This document shows, piece after piece, positions 8,138 through 15,817 of a DNA stretch of 22,567 bases; position 1 is the first letter of the stretch; each line of letters starts with the position of its first letter. A program made the translations under genes and the position numbers. Source of the DNA: a virus; the IMG/VR virus record IMGVR_UViG_3300044616_001788, positions 1-22,567 of that record; one strand, 5' to 3'. The notes under the pieces were generated by a model. The model was not told the DNA's origin, made no database searches, and was given only the letters and a program-made list of their open reading frames with translations.

Positions 8138-8314
8138 TTAATCGCTGATGCTGTTAAAGCTCACCGTTGTTGTTGGATGAACATGTTCTTCTGGCTTTGG
8201 AAGAGCTGCGACTTGCTTCTGCAGCTGCTCGATCTGCGCGCGCAAGATATCGTTTTCTAGCGTGAGCGCGCCAATCTTGTAAATCAACTGCTCGGTTGTG
8301 ATTCGCTGGTCCAT
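8138..8314 (-). CDS. Small coiled-coil protein
   Basis: A 58-aa protein starting at MDQRITTEQL; an AGGAG site lies seven bases before this ATG. The longer in-frame reading further upstream overlaps the neighbouring zinc-ribbon gene and is rejected. Residues about 5-36 form a continuous coiled coil (LTLENDILRAQIEQLQKQV), followed by a Pro/Glu/His turn (PKPEEHVHP) and a Ser/Thr tail. Similar short LEN-type coiled-coil proteins occur in tail modules as chaperones or trimerisation factors, but no family was recognised. Last gene of the fibre operon. Confidence 0.7.
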   Translation of the reverse strand: MDQRITTEQLIYKIGALTLENDILRAQIEQLQKQVAALPKPEEHVHPTTTVSFNSISD

Positions 8315-8327
8315 AATTACTCCTTTA

Positions 8328-8468
8328 CTATTCTGGCTTTGCATACACTGTGTTGCAACCGCCGCACTCTGCTTCGTTTTCAGAAATAGGAAAACTGATT
8401 CCAGCAAGTTCGCAGCCATCCGTAGAGCAATTTACGTACCAGAAATTGATCTCAACAGCTTCACTCAT
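8328..8468 (-). CDS. 46-aa zinc-ribbon-like miniprotein
   Basis: An open frame MSEAVEINFWYVNC... with a strong TAAGGAGAG site before the ATG and its stop just before the next gene's ribosome site. Four cysteines are spaced C14-x4-C19-x15-C35-x2-C38, fitting one zinc site between two knuckles. Too short for the usual gene-calling cut-off. It sits between the C1q-like fibre protein and the coiled-coil protein. Function unknown; zinc-ribbon adaptor or a regulator that binds host proteins are plausible. Confidence 0.75.
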   Translation of the reverse strand: MSEAVEINFWYVNCSTDGCELAGISFPISENEAECGGCNTVYAKPE

Positions 8469-8477
8469 ATTCTCTCC

Positions 8478-9008
8478 TTAGGCGCTCATGTTGCCCATAT
8501 AGACTACCGAGCATCCAGAAATCCTTGATCCACCAATGGTCTTGGATGACGATGAGGCGGATACCCGGAAAATCAATGCGTCTGCTGCGGTTAGGTACTG
8601 AATTGTAGAGATTGCTGGGGTGTCGTTGTTAGTGTTTGCCTGTGCCTGGGTTTCATTCCTTGCAACCACGGTTCCGTTTACCAAGACATATAGCCTGAAT
8701 GCAAAACCAGTACCAAGACCGCCGCCGCTGGCCAGATGGCAGGTGATGCTGTACCAGCCGGTCAATGGGATGGTAATTGTTGACCCAGAGGACCAGTATG
8801 CATAGAGGGCAGTGTTCTTTACGGCGCTAGACCAGGTAATTGCCGTTGCAGATGCGTCAGTAGATGTGTTTACGGTTAGAGTTGTTGTTCTCTGAAGGGT
8901 AATTCCATGAACCAAATCGGTTGTGACCCCGTCTCCAGTAATTGCGCCAGCAACCGTTAGGTCGTCCGTTGTTGCCGGGAGCACAAGGTCGCTAAGAATT
9001 CTTACCAT
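8478..9008 (-). CDS. C1q/TNF-like receptor-binding or fibre tip protein
   Basis: A 176-aa protein. After a short N-terminal linker with a DLTVAGAITGDG motif common in phage fibre shafts, residues about 75-171 form a jelly-roll pattern typical of C1q-like domains: GWYSITCHLA, RLYVLVNG, ISTIQYLTAADALIFRV and a final strand CSVVYMG. These domains trimerise and often form the receptor-binding tip of phage fibres. It starts 9 bases after the repeat fibre gene; the ribosome site is weak, consistent with coupling. Family call from pattern only. Confidence 0.7.
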   Translation of the reverse strand: MVRILSDLVLPATTDDLTVAGAITGDGVTTDLVHGITLQRTTTLTVNTSTDASATAITWSSAVKNTALYAYWSSGSTITIPLTGWYSITCHLASGGGLGTGFAFRLYVLVNGTVVARNETQAQANTNNDTPAISTIQYLTAADALIFRVSASSSSKTIGGSRISGCSVVYMGNMSA

Positions 9009-9017
9009 GGGGGTATC

Positions 9018-10793
9018 TTACCCTAGAACGACGACTCGGTATGTCCCGGCCAGGCTGATTGTGACGGTCAGGGTGTTTGTGGTTGCTGTTACCACGTCAC
9101 AGAGCACCGCAGCATCGCCAGAATCGTACACGGAAACAACCACTGCCTTCGTCCCAAGGCTGTGGGTGACCGTCTTGGCCTCTCCGGCCGTCCAGGTAGC
9201 GCTGGTGTTATAGCGGAGTGCTCCACCGTAGGTTGAGGCAATAGCAGTGCCCTGCCAGGTGCCAGCAGAGATTGTGCCGACGGTTGTAATGCTGTCATCG
9301 CCGCTGTATGTTCCGCCAGCTACTGCGGCCAGGGTTGCGTTGTATGCCTGAACGTCCGTGCCAATCGCAAGTCCAAGGGCCGTGCGGGCATCGCCAGCGC
9401 TGGTCGAACCAGTACCACCGCTTGCAATAGCAATCGCGGTGCCGTTCCACACGCCGGTGGCGATTGTGCCAACCGAGGTCAGGCTTGATCCGGTGACTCC
9501 GCTGCCAAGGGTTGTTGCATTGAGGACGCTTGTTCCAGCAATCTTGTAGGCCTTGCCAGTAAGAAGGTTAAAGTCTTCTGACGAGGTCCATGCGTCTGTT
9601 GCGTCAACCCAGTTAAGCGTCTTGTCGGTGGTGCCTTTAAGAGTAATACCGCCGCCATCAGCGGTTGCGTCACTTGGCGTGGCTACCGATCCAAGCTCAA
9701 TGTTCTTGTCGTCTACCGTGAGGGTAGTTGAGTTGATGGTGGTGGTTGTTCCGTTGACCGTCAGGTCACCAGAAAGCACAAGGCTTGTACCAGTTGCTGC
9801 GCCAATGTTTGGCGTGACAAGGGTTGGCGTGTTCGCGAATACAAGTGCGCCACTGCCTGTCTCGTCAGAGATAACGCCAGCAAGTTCTGAGGATGACGTT
9901 GCGGCAAAAGCGCTAAGCTTGTTTCCAGTAAGCGCAACCGTGCCAGAAGCATCTGGAAGGTTAATTGACCTGTCGGCAGTTGGATCAACAACATTAAGGA
10001 ACGTTTCGAAGTCGTTAGCCGTTGTTCCTTCGAAATAAATTCCGTGCGTTTCTGGAAGGTAGATACCGTGAATTGTCGGCGTCTGCCCTGTGGCAGTGAT
10101 GGTTGCGCCGTTAAGTGTTGGCGTATTGGCAAAGACTAGGGCGCCGCTTCCGGTTTCTCCCGTTACAGCGCTGGCAAGATTTGCAGACGATGGGGTTGCA
10201 AGGAAATCTGCAACACCAGTTCCCAGGCCAGAGACGCCCGTGCTGATCGGAAGGCCGCTTGCATTTGTAAGGGTGGCGCTTGATGGCGTCCCAAGTGCGG
10301 GAGTAACAAGCGTTGGGCTGTTGGCAAACACCAGAGCGCCTGTGCCGGTCTCGTCAGAGATAACGCCAGCAAGCTCGGCAGAAGAGGTTGCCGCAAAATC
10401 ACCTAGCTTGTTTGAGGTGCTTGCCTTGCTTGCGGCCAGGTCGTAAGCAGACTTGACGGACGCTGGGACAGCGGCCGTAGTCGTTGAGGTGCTGGAGGTG
10501 GAGTTTTCAAGCTGTACGGCACCCTTTTGGCTGGTCGTGCCGTCCTGGATAGTAATGTTTGGCGTATTGCCGCCGGAAGAGGCGAGCGGGCTGGAGGCGG
10601 TTACAGAGGTAACGGTGCCACCGCCAGTTGCAAGCGTGACCCACGCAGCTCCGTCATAAACCTTGATGGCGTCAGAGACGGTGTTGTAATAAATCTGACC
10701 CTGAACTGGCGATGCCGGGTCGGTGGCAAGGTTCTGTAGCGTGGCGTTCTGCAGCTCATTTTTCTGAAGGTCAAGATTGGTTAAGAACTTCAT
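9018..10793 (-). CDS. Repetitive tail fibre protein
   Basis: A 591-aa protein very rich in Ala, Gly, Ser and Thr. The N-terminus (about 1-60; MKFLTNLDLQKNELQNATLQ and GQIYYNTVSDAIKVYDGAAWV) is a common phage fibre head. The shaft carries three copies of a 36-residue unit (133-168, 197-232, 296-331) with the core SDETGxGALVFAN, plus a beta stretch with GDLTVNGTTTTINST. Residues about 525-591 form a small beta domain (VTHSLGTKAVVVSVYDS) that resembles the C-terminus of the collagen-like neighbour. A ribosome site (AAGGGGGA) precedes the ATG. Expected role: host recognition or fibre stalk on the virion. Confidence 0.85.
   Translation of the reverse strand: MKFLTNLDLQKNELQNATLQNLATDPASPVQGQIYYNTVSDAIKVYDGAAWVTLATGGGTVTSVTASSPLASSGGNTPNITIQDGTTSQKGAVQLENSTSSTSTTTAAVPASVKSAYDLAASKASTSNKLGDFAATSSAELAGVISDETGTGALVFANSPTLVTPALGTPSSATLTNASGLPISTGVSGLGTGVADFLATPSSANLASAVTGETGSGALVFANTPTLNGATITATGQTPTIHGIYLPETHGIYFEGTTANDFETFLNVVDPTADRSINLPDASGTVALTGNKLSAFAATSSSELAGVISDETGSGALVFANTPTLVTPNIGAATGTSLVLSGDLTVNGTTTTINSTTLTVDDKNIELGSVATPSDATADGGGITLKGTTDKTLNWVDATDAWTSSEDFNLLTGKAYKIAGTSVLNATTLGSGVTGSSLTSVGTIATGVWNGTAIAIASGGTGSTSAGDARTALGLAIGTDVQAYNATLAAVAGGTYSGDDSITTVGTISAGTWQGTAIASTYGGALRYNTSATWTAGEAKTVTHSLGTKAVVVSVYDSGDAAVLCDVVTATTNTLTVTISLAGTYRVVVLG
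9801..9908 (-). repeat. Fibre shaft repeat, copy 3
   Basis: Codes for residues 296-331 of the repetitive fibre and is nearly identical in protein to copy 1. Such units allow length change by recombination. Confidence 0.8.
10098..10205 (-). repeat. Fibre shaft repeat, copy 2
   Basis: Codes for residues 197-232 of the repetitive fibre. It is the most diverged copy (FLATPSSANLASAVTGETG) but keeps GSGALVFANTPTL. Confidence 0.75.
10290..10397 (-). repeat. Fibre shaft repeat, copy 1
   Basis: Codes for residues 133-168 of the repetitive fibre. Shares the FAATSS(A/S)ELAGVISDETG core with copy 3 almost exactly. Confidence 0.8.
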
Positions 10794-10802
10794 GCTTCCC
10801 CC

Positions 10803-11255
10803 TTAGTTTAGGTATGCCTTACCGCCAAAGGCGGCAACGAACGTAAGCCGCAGGCTGTTGCTGTCAAGATACTCAATGTTGCCGTAAACGACACTACCAG
10901 CTGAATCTACAACCATGACAGACGGAAAACAATTCAAATTGTGCGTAACGCTCCAGGTAGACGAGGCAGTGTTTTGGCTGTGCGTATAGGTGGTGTGAGA
11001 AGCTCCGGTTCCCTGCGGACCTTGCGGTCCGGTTGCGCCCTGTGCGCCCTGTGGGCCCTGCGGGCCCTGTGGGCCGTCTGATCCAACAAAGCCATCATCG
11101 CCTTTTGGTCCCTGCAGCCCAAGGGTTCCTACCGTGACGCTATTGGTTGTCTGGTTGGCCGTAATTGAATTTGTTGACGGAGATACGGTAACAGTATTAT
11201 CTGTAGCCGCTGTAATCGTTAAATTTATGTCTACTACGTCGACGTCTGGGCTCAT
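10803..11255 (-). CDS. Collagen-like tail protein
   Basis: A 150-aa protein. Residues 1-45 are a Thr/Asn-rich beta segment, residues 46-84 contain 13 consecutive Gly-X-Y triplets ([13 protein letters not shown]...), which form a collagen-type triple helix, and residues about 87-150 form a beta domain ([20 protein letters not shown]). The last domain shares its layout with the C-terminus of the adjacent repetitive fibre. Phages use such collagen stalks as trimeric spacers in fibres. The ATG overlaps the upstream stop by four bases (ATGA). Confidence 0.82.
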   Translation of the reverse strand: MSPDVDVVDINLTITAATDNTVTVSPSTNSITANQTTNSVTVGTLGLQGPKGDDGFVGSDGPQGPQGPQGAQGATGPQGPQGTGASHTTYTHSQNTASSTWSVTHNLNCFPSVMVVDSAGSVVYGNIEYLDSNSLRLTFVAAFGGKAYLN

Positions 11256-11599
11256 CTCGTTACTTCTCCGGTGACAATAAAGTCTCCGGAGATAAGCCTG
11301 ACAACGACACCGGCTCCAGAGATAAGCTCAAGATCGTAAACGTAATTGCCTGCCGGTACCGAGGCAAGCGTCGCGGCAGAGATGGCAATCGCAACCGTTC
11401 CAGCAGCCCCACCAAGCGTGATGCCAGAGGCATTAGTCAGCGACAAATACGGAGTTTCAGAGCCAAGGGTCTTCCGCACCTGCATCCTGGCGGTATAGCC
11501 AGTAATGTTAATCAGCACGTTTGAGCTGTCCCTATAGGTCAGCGTAGCGTTGTAGTTTGCTCCCTGTTCAGCGGTGATGTCGTACACAGAACTTGCCAT
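11252..11599 (-). CDS. BppU-like baseplate/fibre attachment protein
   Basis: A 115-aa protein consisting of one beta domain. The order of motifs ([32 protein letters not shown], then [10 protein letters not shown] and [13 protein letters not shown]) is that of the BppU N-terminal-like domain, which anchors fibres to the baseplate in Gram-positive phages. An AATAGGA site precedes the ATG. It begins the fibre set proper and is coupled to the collagen-like gene by a four-base overlap. Confidence 0.7.
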   Translation of the reverse strand: MASSVYDITAEQGANYNATLTYRDSSNVLINITGYTARMQVRKTLGSETPYLSLTNASGITLGGAAGTVAIAISAATLASVPAGNYVYDLELISGAGVVVRLISGDFIVTGEVTR

Positions 11600-11629
11600 G
11601 GTATATCCTATTGTTACACGATAACCGGA

Positions 11630-11971
11630 TTAGCCGGTAAGGCCAGACCGCAGCCTTTTGAGGTTTTCAACTGCATTTTCGAACGCCTTGACCTGGTTGT
11701 CAATAGCTTCCAGCAATTTCTTATTGGCAACCTGCACCCCAAGCATGGCCGTTGCCTCTTCTTGCTCCATTTGCATGAGGCGGGCACGGATCTTGTTATA
11801 TGCTTTACTGCGTCTTGGCACGCCTGAGGAGGCGTAGCACCGCATTGTCTCTGCGGTTAGGCCAAATACCGGCCCAGCAGCCGCGCAGGCGTCCTTAATA
11901 GACTTAAATTGCGGGTAGTCGCGTGCCAGCATACGCTGTAGGTCCCCGCCGTCAATCGGAACTCGATGCAT
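11630..11971 (-). CDS. HTH plus coiled-coil protein, putative DNA-binding regulator
   Basis: A 113-aa protein from the ATG at 11971, chosen because GAGGTGG lies just upstream; a longer reading would run into the zinc-finger gene before it. Residues about 22-66 (FKSIKDACAAAG, LTAETMRCYASSGVPRRS) look like a helix-turn-helix with a basic wing. Residues about 65-108 are a long amphipathic helix likely to dimerise. The family is not recognised; a regulator of the fibre operon or of terminase, whose promoter is divergent and adjacent, is a reasonable guess. Confidence 0.65.
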   Translation of the reverse strand: MHRVPIDGGDLQRMLARDYPQFKSIKDACAAAGPVFGLTAETMRCYASSGVPRRSKAYNKIRARLMQMEQEEATAMLGVQVANKKLLEAIDNQVKAFENAVENLKRLRSGLTG

Positions 11972-11978
11972 AGCCACC

Positions 11979-12215
11979 TCAATAATAGTCGGAACAGGAG
12001 GCAAAATAGCCACATTCACAAATAAGCTTGCACTTAAACTCTTGCATTCTTGCTCCACAGTTGGCGCATTGCAGCACTACAAGCTCAGAAGCCGTGTCGC
12101 AAGGATAGCAAAGTTCGGGCTCCGCTGCATGGTTTTGACAGCGTTTAAACGTAGTTTTACATAGCCTGCATGTACGTTCATTAGAAATCTCGCAGGTGTC
12201 GCAGATACTGATCAT
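11979..12215 (-). CDS. Cysteine-rich zinc-finger protein, 78 aa
   Basis: Starts at the ATG at 12215, preceded by AAAGGA; the longer reading would enter the terminase gene on the other strand. It has 13 cysteines and His29. C5xxC8, C16xxC19, C26xxH29 and C36xxC39 form a cross-brace-like first half (two zinc sites), and C50xxC53, C62, C66, C68 and C74 a zinc-ribbon second half ending CGYFASCSDYY. The CKxxCxCGYxxxCSDxY ending is a pattern I know from small bacterial and phage proteins of unknown function. First gene of the minus-strand fibre operon, divergent from terminase. Confidence 0.75.
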   Translation of the reverse strand: MISICDTCEISNERTCRLCKTTFKRCQNHAAEPELCYPCDTASELVVLQCANCGARMQEFKCKLICECGYFASCSDYY

Positions 12216-12227
12216 GCAGATTTCCTT

Positions 12228-12236
12228 TGGTATACT
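12228..12236 (+). promoter_or_regulatory. Extended -10 promoter of the terminase operon, leaderless
   Basis: TGG-TATACT (extended -10 TGn plus five of six -10 bases) ends exactly 6 nt before the ATG at 12243, so transcription would start at or next to the A of the start codon. No Shine-Dalgarno sequence lies upstream. The same box overlaps the leader of the divergent zinc-finger gene. Confidence 0.65.
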
Positions 12237-12242
12237 ACAACT

Positions 12243-12767
12243 ATGGCAAAGCGTGGGCGCGTTGGCGCTGAACAACTGGGCGTACTTCGAGAAAAGATTA
12301 AAGGCCTGCACCTGCAGGGGGTTCCGATGCCGGAAATCGCCACTGCCGTAGACCTTTCGCCCGAAACTGTCCGGAAACATATCTATGCTATCAGAAAACA
12401 ATGGTCTGAGGAAGGTCCGGACGCTGCTTCTAGCCGGATTGAGCTAATCCAGCGGGCAAACCTTATTGGCAAAATGGCCGCCGGAGGAGCCGCCCGCGCC
12501 CGTGGCTCAAAGGAGGAGGCAACTTTCCTTAAGCTGCAGCTTGAAGTGGTTGATCGACTTGCCAAACTTACGGGTGCCTATGCCCCAGAAACATCTTCCA
12601 GGCCAGGGCAGACAAACGTGGCCATTCAGATCAACACCGTTCACGAGATTGACAACCTTCCCCCAGCAGAGCTTGCAAAAAGGCTGCAAATGTGGGCAAG
12701 CGAAGTTACGGACAGCCTCAAGATAATTGAAGGGACGGCCACAGAAGATGACAGCGACGGTCAATAA
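12243..12767 (+). CDS. Terminase small subunit
   Basis: A 174-aa protein directly upstream of and overlapping the large terminase gene. The N-terminal helix-turn-helix (about 15-52; GVPMPEIATAVDLSPETVRKH) is the DNA-binding domain expected of TerS, which recognises the packaging site. The middle (about 60-115) is helical and would oligomerise into a ring. The C-terminus is acidic (TEDDSDGQ) and could contact the large subunit. No ribosome site precedes the ATG; instead the -10 box implies a leaderless mRNA. Confidence 0.78.
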   Translation: MAKRGRVGAEQLGVLREKIKGLHLQGVPMPEIATAVDLSPETVRKHIYAIRKQWSEEGPDAASSRIELIQRANLIGKMAAGGAARARGSKEEATFLKLQLEVVDRLAKLTGAYAPETSSRPGQTNVAIQINTVHEIDNLPPAELAKRLQMWASEVTDSLKIIEGTATEDDSDGQ

Positions 12768-14169
12768 CAACTACCGGGAGTGGCTTAGGGTCAAAGCCCA
12801 AACTTCCGACGCTGCCTTTGCTGAGTATGTTAGCGGGCTGGTCTTTCCAAGGCATCTGCGCGAGATGGAGCAGTTTCTTGACGAGAACGAGCGCGGACTG
12901 GTGCTCATGCCCCGTGGCCACGCTAAGACTACGCAGTTGATTCATCGCGCCGCCCGCATGGTTGGCGTAACAAAGGGCAAGGTGCGCATTGGCGTTCTTA
13001 CCGCAGTCATGTCTGACGCCCTGGCACGATCTAGGGCAATTAAGGTCATCATTGAGTCCCCGTACTTTGCCGAAGTTTTTCCCTGGGCGCAAGAAGGCGT
13101 TATTGGCTCCAAGTGGACCGACGAAGTGTGGACAGTGAAGGGGGCAAACCTGGGCAAGGACTCAACGTGCTTTGCCGACGGACTTGGCTCTATTAAGCCC
13201 GGAGCTCGACTTGACATTCTTTTTGCGGACGACATGGTGGGCATGAAGGAAAACGCTACTGCTGTTCAGCGCCAGAAGGCAAGTGAAACGTATTGGCAGG
13301 TTGTCGACCCCATGCTTGTGCCCAAGGCAAAGCGTTGGTACATCGGCACGCGCTGGCACGAAGATGACTTTTACGCCGAGCTTATTAAGAAGAACGTGCC
13401 GCACTATCAGCGACGAGCGCTCGAGGAAGACGCTGTTCTCTGGCCGGAAATGTACACCGTTGCCGACATGGAGCAAAAGAAGATGGAGCTTGGCACGCCA
13501 ATCTTTATGTTGCAGTTCCAAAACGATGTTACCTCAATGGGCGGCAACATCTTTAGGTATGAAAACTTTCAGCGTGTCGACAAGGTCCCAGAAGGATCAC
13601 GCCGCCTAGGCGTAGACCTTGCATCCTCAGCCTCCCAGAGAAGCGACTACACCGCTGCTGTGGAGATTGTGGTAGACGACCAGCACAACATTTACATCAT
13701 CGGCAGCTGGAAGTCTCGGTTGCAGGAAGGGCACAGGGCTTGGTTGACCGGCATTGACGGCCAGGGAAACCTTGACTACGACTCTGGGCCCCGCGCACTA
13801 TGGCCACAACGACTCGTTGGCCTCAAGGGGCTTGACCCGGAGCTCGACGATGCTCGCTTCTTTGAGTCGGTCAACATTGAGGCCGTTCAACATCAGAGTA
13901 CGTTCGTTCGAGAGATCTTGTCCACCACAACCCTGCCGGCAAGGCCGATTCGCCCGGACCGAGATAAGGTCACGCGCTCCAGGGCTCTTGCGGCAAGGTA
14001 TGAGGCCGGTAAGGTCTTCCACGTAAACAACGCCCCTGGCATTGATGACCTTGAGATGCAGCTGCTTGCATTCCCAAACGGGTCACACGACGACGTTGTT
14101 GATGCGCTAGTGTACGCAGCCGATCTTGGCGGAGACGGCTTTTACTTCACTGCAGCTAAGCGCTACTAG
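12748..14169 (+). CDS. terL: Terminase large subunit (packaging ATPase/nuclease)
   Basis: A 473-aa protein. Walker A is PRGHAKTT (55-62), Walker B LDILFADD (155-162) and a conserved IGTRWHEDD follows (199-207). The RNase-H-like nuclease has the first Asp in GVDLASSA (Asp290) and the closing DDVVDAL (448-454). It pumps DNA into the prohead and cuts it. The ATG at 12748 overlaps the terS end by 20 bases; an upstream TTG at 12727 would add seven residues and cannot be excluded. The gene overlaps its convergent subtilisin neighbour by four bases, with no terminator between them. Confidence 0.95.
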   Translation: MTATVNNNYREWLRVKAQTSDAAFAEYVSGLVFPRHLREMEQFLDENERGLVLMPRGHAKTTQLIHRAARMVGVTKGKVRIGVLTAVMSDALARSRAIKVIIESPYFAEVFPWAQEGVIGSKWTDEVWTVKGANLGKDSTCFADGLGSIKPGARLDILFADDMVGMKENATAVQRQKASETYWQVVDPMLVPKAKRWYIGTRWHEDDFYAELIKKNVPHYQRRALEEDAVLWPEMYTVADMEQKKMELGTPIFMLQFQNDVTSMGGNIFRYENFQRVDKVPEGSRRLGVDLASSASQRSDYTAAVEIVVDDQHNIYIIGSWKSRLQEGHRAWLTGIDGQGNLDYDSGPRALWPQRLVGLKGLDPELDDARFFESVNIEAVQHQSTFVREILSTTTLPARPIRPDRDKVTRSRALAARYEAGKVFHVNNAPGIDDLEMQLLAFPNGSHDDVVDALVYAADLGGDGFYFTAAKRY

Positions 14170-15128
14170 CACATCCACCAATCATCCGTGCAAAGATCCG
14201 GGGCAAACTCATCCCCTGAGAACATTTGCAGCAAAGCCTTGGTGGTCTTGAGCCTCTGGGCAATGGTCATGCTGCTAGAAGTCGCCTCCATCACCATATT
14301 CAATGCCTCTTCGGTAGTGACACCGTTTTCTGCTGCGTAGGCTGCAATTGCCCCCGACACATACGGAGCTGAGAACGACGTTCCGCTTACCAACCTCTCG
14401 TCGGTTGGGCCCATGGCCAATACGTTGGCGCCCGGGGCATACAGCCAGACGCAATCTCCGTAGTTTGACTTAGTCCACGGAAGATCCAGCCACGTGCTTG
14501 CGGCTACCGCAACCATCAGTCCGTCGCCACAGCCCATTCGGGATGGTGAATACTTAGCAGCGTTTGCTCCATAGTTGCCGGCGGCAATGATTACTGGAAT
14601 CCCAAGGTCGCTAATGGCCTCTACGGCCTTGTCTACTGCCTTGTCAGCCTTTCCGCCAAAACTAATATTTACAACAGAGGTGTCTGGGCTTGCATTAGTT
14701 GCAATCCACTTAAGTCCAGCCAGGATTGCCGCCCTCGTGCCACCTCCACTGCAATTAAGCACACGCACGGGAACAATGGTTGCAGCCTCGGCTACGCCAT
14801 AGCCGGCTCCGGCAATAAGAGACGCCACAGAAGTTCCGTGGCCCTTAGCGCAATCAAGGGTGTTCTTGCCAAAGCTATGAAAGCCAGGGGCAAGGTTTTC
14901 AATAAGCCCGTTGTCGGCAATACCAGTATCTACAACGTATACCGTGATTCCAGCACCCTTACCGGCACCGCTCCAGACAAAACCGTCACGAACGTAGCCG
15001 CCACGCCAAAAATTATCTGGCTCAAGGATGCGGTCTCGGGCCCAGTCGTCTTCTGCTTGCGCAAAATACTCTGGGGCCGGAGAGCAGGGGACAATAATGA
15101 GCGCTAGCGCAATAATGAAGTTAAGCAT
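14166..15128 (-). CDS. Secreted subtilisin-like serine protease (S8, proteinase K type)
   Basis: A 320-aa protein with a hydrophobic signal sequence (about 1-18) and the complete S8 catalytic set: Asp67 (VVDTG), His97 (KGHGTSVA), oxyanion Asn185 (AAGN) and Ser251 (GTSFSAP). Cysteines at 93, 126, 200 and 226 could form disulfides, fitting export. The mature domain begins almost at once after the signal (AQAEDDWARDRIL), so the I9-type inhibitory propeptide usual in the family is absent. It is the last gene of the eleven-gene operon, with a GAGG site near the start and a four-base overlap with the terminase stop. Roles such as virion maturation, host surface digestion or lysis are inference. Confidence 0.9.
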   Translation of the reverse strand: MLNFIIALALIIVPCSPAPEYFAQAEDDWARDRILEPDNFWRGGYVRDGFVWSGAGKGAGITVYVVDTGIADNGLIENLAPGFHSFGKNTLDCAKGHGTSVASLIAGAGYGVAEAATIVPVRVLNCSGGGTRAAILAGLKWIATNASPDTSVVNISFGGKADKAVDKAVEAISDLGIPVIIAAGNYGANAAKYSPSRMGCGDGLMVAVAASTWLDLPWTKSNYGDCVWLYAPGANVLAMGPTDERLVSGTSFSAPYVSGAIAAYAAENGVTTEEALNMVMEATSSSMTIAQRLKTTKALLQMFSGDEFAPDLCTDDWWMC

Positions 15129-15131
15129 TGG

Positions 15132-15452
15132 TTACGCCTCGATCTGTTCGGCGTTTTCCCCTAAGCTTGCATACACCGGCATGCCCGGCTGAAAGTACGC
15201 ACCTTCAACATTAAACGAGATGTACTCGTCAGCCTCAAGATACGGGTCAGAGTCTTCTGCCTGATCCTGATCGATGCTCTGCTCCTGCTCAATAATCTCT
15301 TGAGCCATCTTCTTGACCATCTTATCTCGGTCATAAATTGCTACCGTAAGCTGTCCGTCAGATCCATGAAAGATGTTTCCGTGTCCAATAAGGCAATCGT
15401 CCCATCCGTCGGCGTACAAAACGCCTTCGATCTTTTCAGTTACTGAGGCCAT
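15132..15452 (-). CDS. Conserved phage hypothetical protein
   Basis: A 106-aa protein starting at ATG 15452, six bases after AGGAG. A compact N-terminal part (GVLYADGWDDCLIGHG, VAIYDRDKMVKKM) and a C-terminal FNVEGAYFQPGMPVY are separated by an acidic Gln/Asp-rich stretch (about 54-75). This arrangement, with YDxxK(V/M) and F(N)xxGAYxxxGxPV, recurs in many phage hypothetical proteins of unknown function. No catalytic motif is visible. It lies between a winged-helix/zinc gene and the subtilisin. Confidence 0.75.
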   Translation of the reverse strand: MASVTEKIEGVLYADGWDDCLIGHGNIFHGSDGQLTVAIYDRDKMVKKMAQEIIEQEQSIDQDQAEDSDPYLEADEYISFNVEGAYFQPGMPVYASLGENAEQIEA

Positions 15453-15454
15453 TT

Positions 15455-15817
15455 TCAACTCCTAAATACAAAGACCTGCCTTTTCTTGCAGGAAATACAG
15501 TACGTTGAAGCATGTAGCTCTGACAACGTATTGGACCTGACTGAATCCTTAGCCTCAATCCTGCCACAGCGGGAACAAATCCATCCCCCGCTGATCGTTT
15601 TCTTATCTACAACAACGAGCTTGTACTGCCAAGACTTGCGCTTTGGGTCTACGTTCTGCTGGTGATCAATAACATGACCAGCAGTCCTGAGCTCTGCAAT
15701 CAGAGCACCAAATCGCTCCCCCTCAGGAAGCTCGTTCTGAACCAGCTTGGCATCAACCCAGCTGTTTTGATAGCGCTGCAAAATGGCCAGAACTGCTTTC
15801 GCGTTCTTGCTAATCAC
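15455..15817 (-). CDS. Winged-helix and zinc-ribbon protein
   Basis: A 120-aa protein. The N-terminal part (about 1-68; VDAKLVQNELPEGERFGALIAELR) looks like a small helix-turn-helix with a beta wing. The C-terminal part has C81xxC84 and C107xxC110, a zinc ribbon. Translation begins with GTG at 15817, coupled to the upstream stop by a GTGA overlap. The combination suggests a nucleic-acid-binding regulator; targets unknown. Confidence 0.72.
   Translation of the reverse strand: MISKNAKAVLAILQRYQNSWVDAKLVQNELPEGERFGALIAELRTAGHVIDHQQNVDPKRKSWQYKLVVVDKKTISGGWICSRCGRIEAKDSVRSNTLSELHASTYCISCKKRQVFVFRS

Noticed and set aside
8138-8419. Longer 93-aa version of the coiled-coil gene
   Set aside because: The extra N-terminus overlaps the zinc miniprotein gene, while an internal ATG has an ideal AGGAG site.
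9553-10038. Plus-strand 161-aa frame opposite the repeat fibre
   Set aside because: Antisense shadow of a Ser/Thr/Ala-rich gene that has clear fibre motifs and operon position.
9801-10397. Possible CRISPR array
   Set aside because: Only three diverged 108-base units, unevenly spaced and in frame within a fibre gene.
11624-11638. Small hairpin ACCGG-ATTAG-CCGGT as a terminator
   Set aside because: Only five pairs, no T-run, and it overlaps the stop codon of the HTH gene.
11630-12058. Longer 142-aa version of the HTH gene
   Set aside because: The extension reads through the end of the zinc-finger gene; the ATG at 11971 has GAGGTGG in front.
11979-12401. Longer 140-aa version of the zinc-finger gene
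   Set aside because: The extension is antisense to terS; the ATG at 12215 has a ribosome site.
14166-14220. Lipoprotein signal in the subtilisin (Cys near residue 15)
   Set aside because: The residues before the Cys (IIVP) do not fit a lipobox because Pro precedes the Cys; an ordinary signal peptide is more likely.
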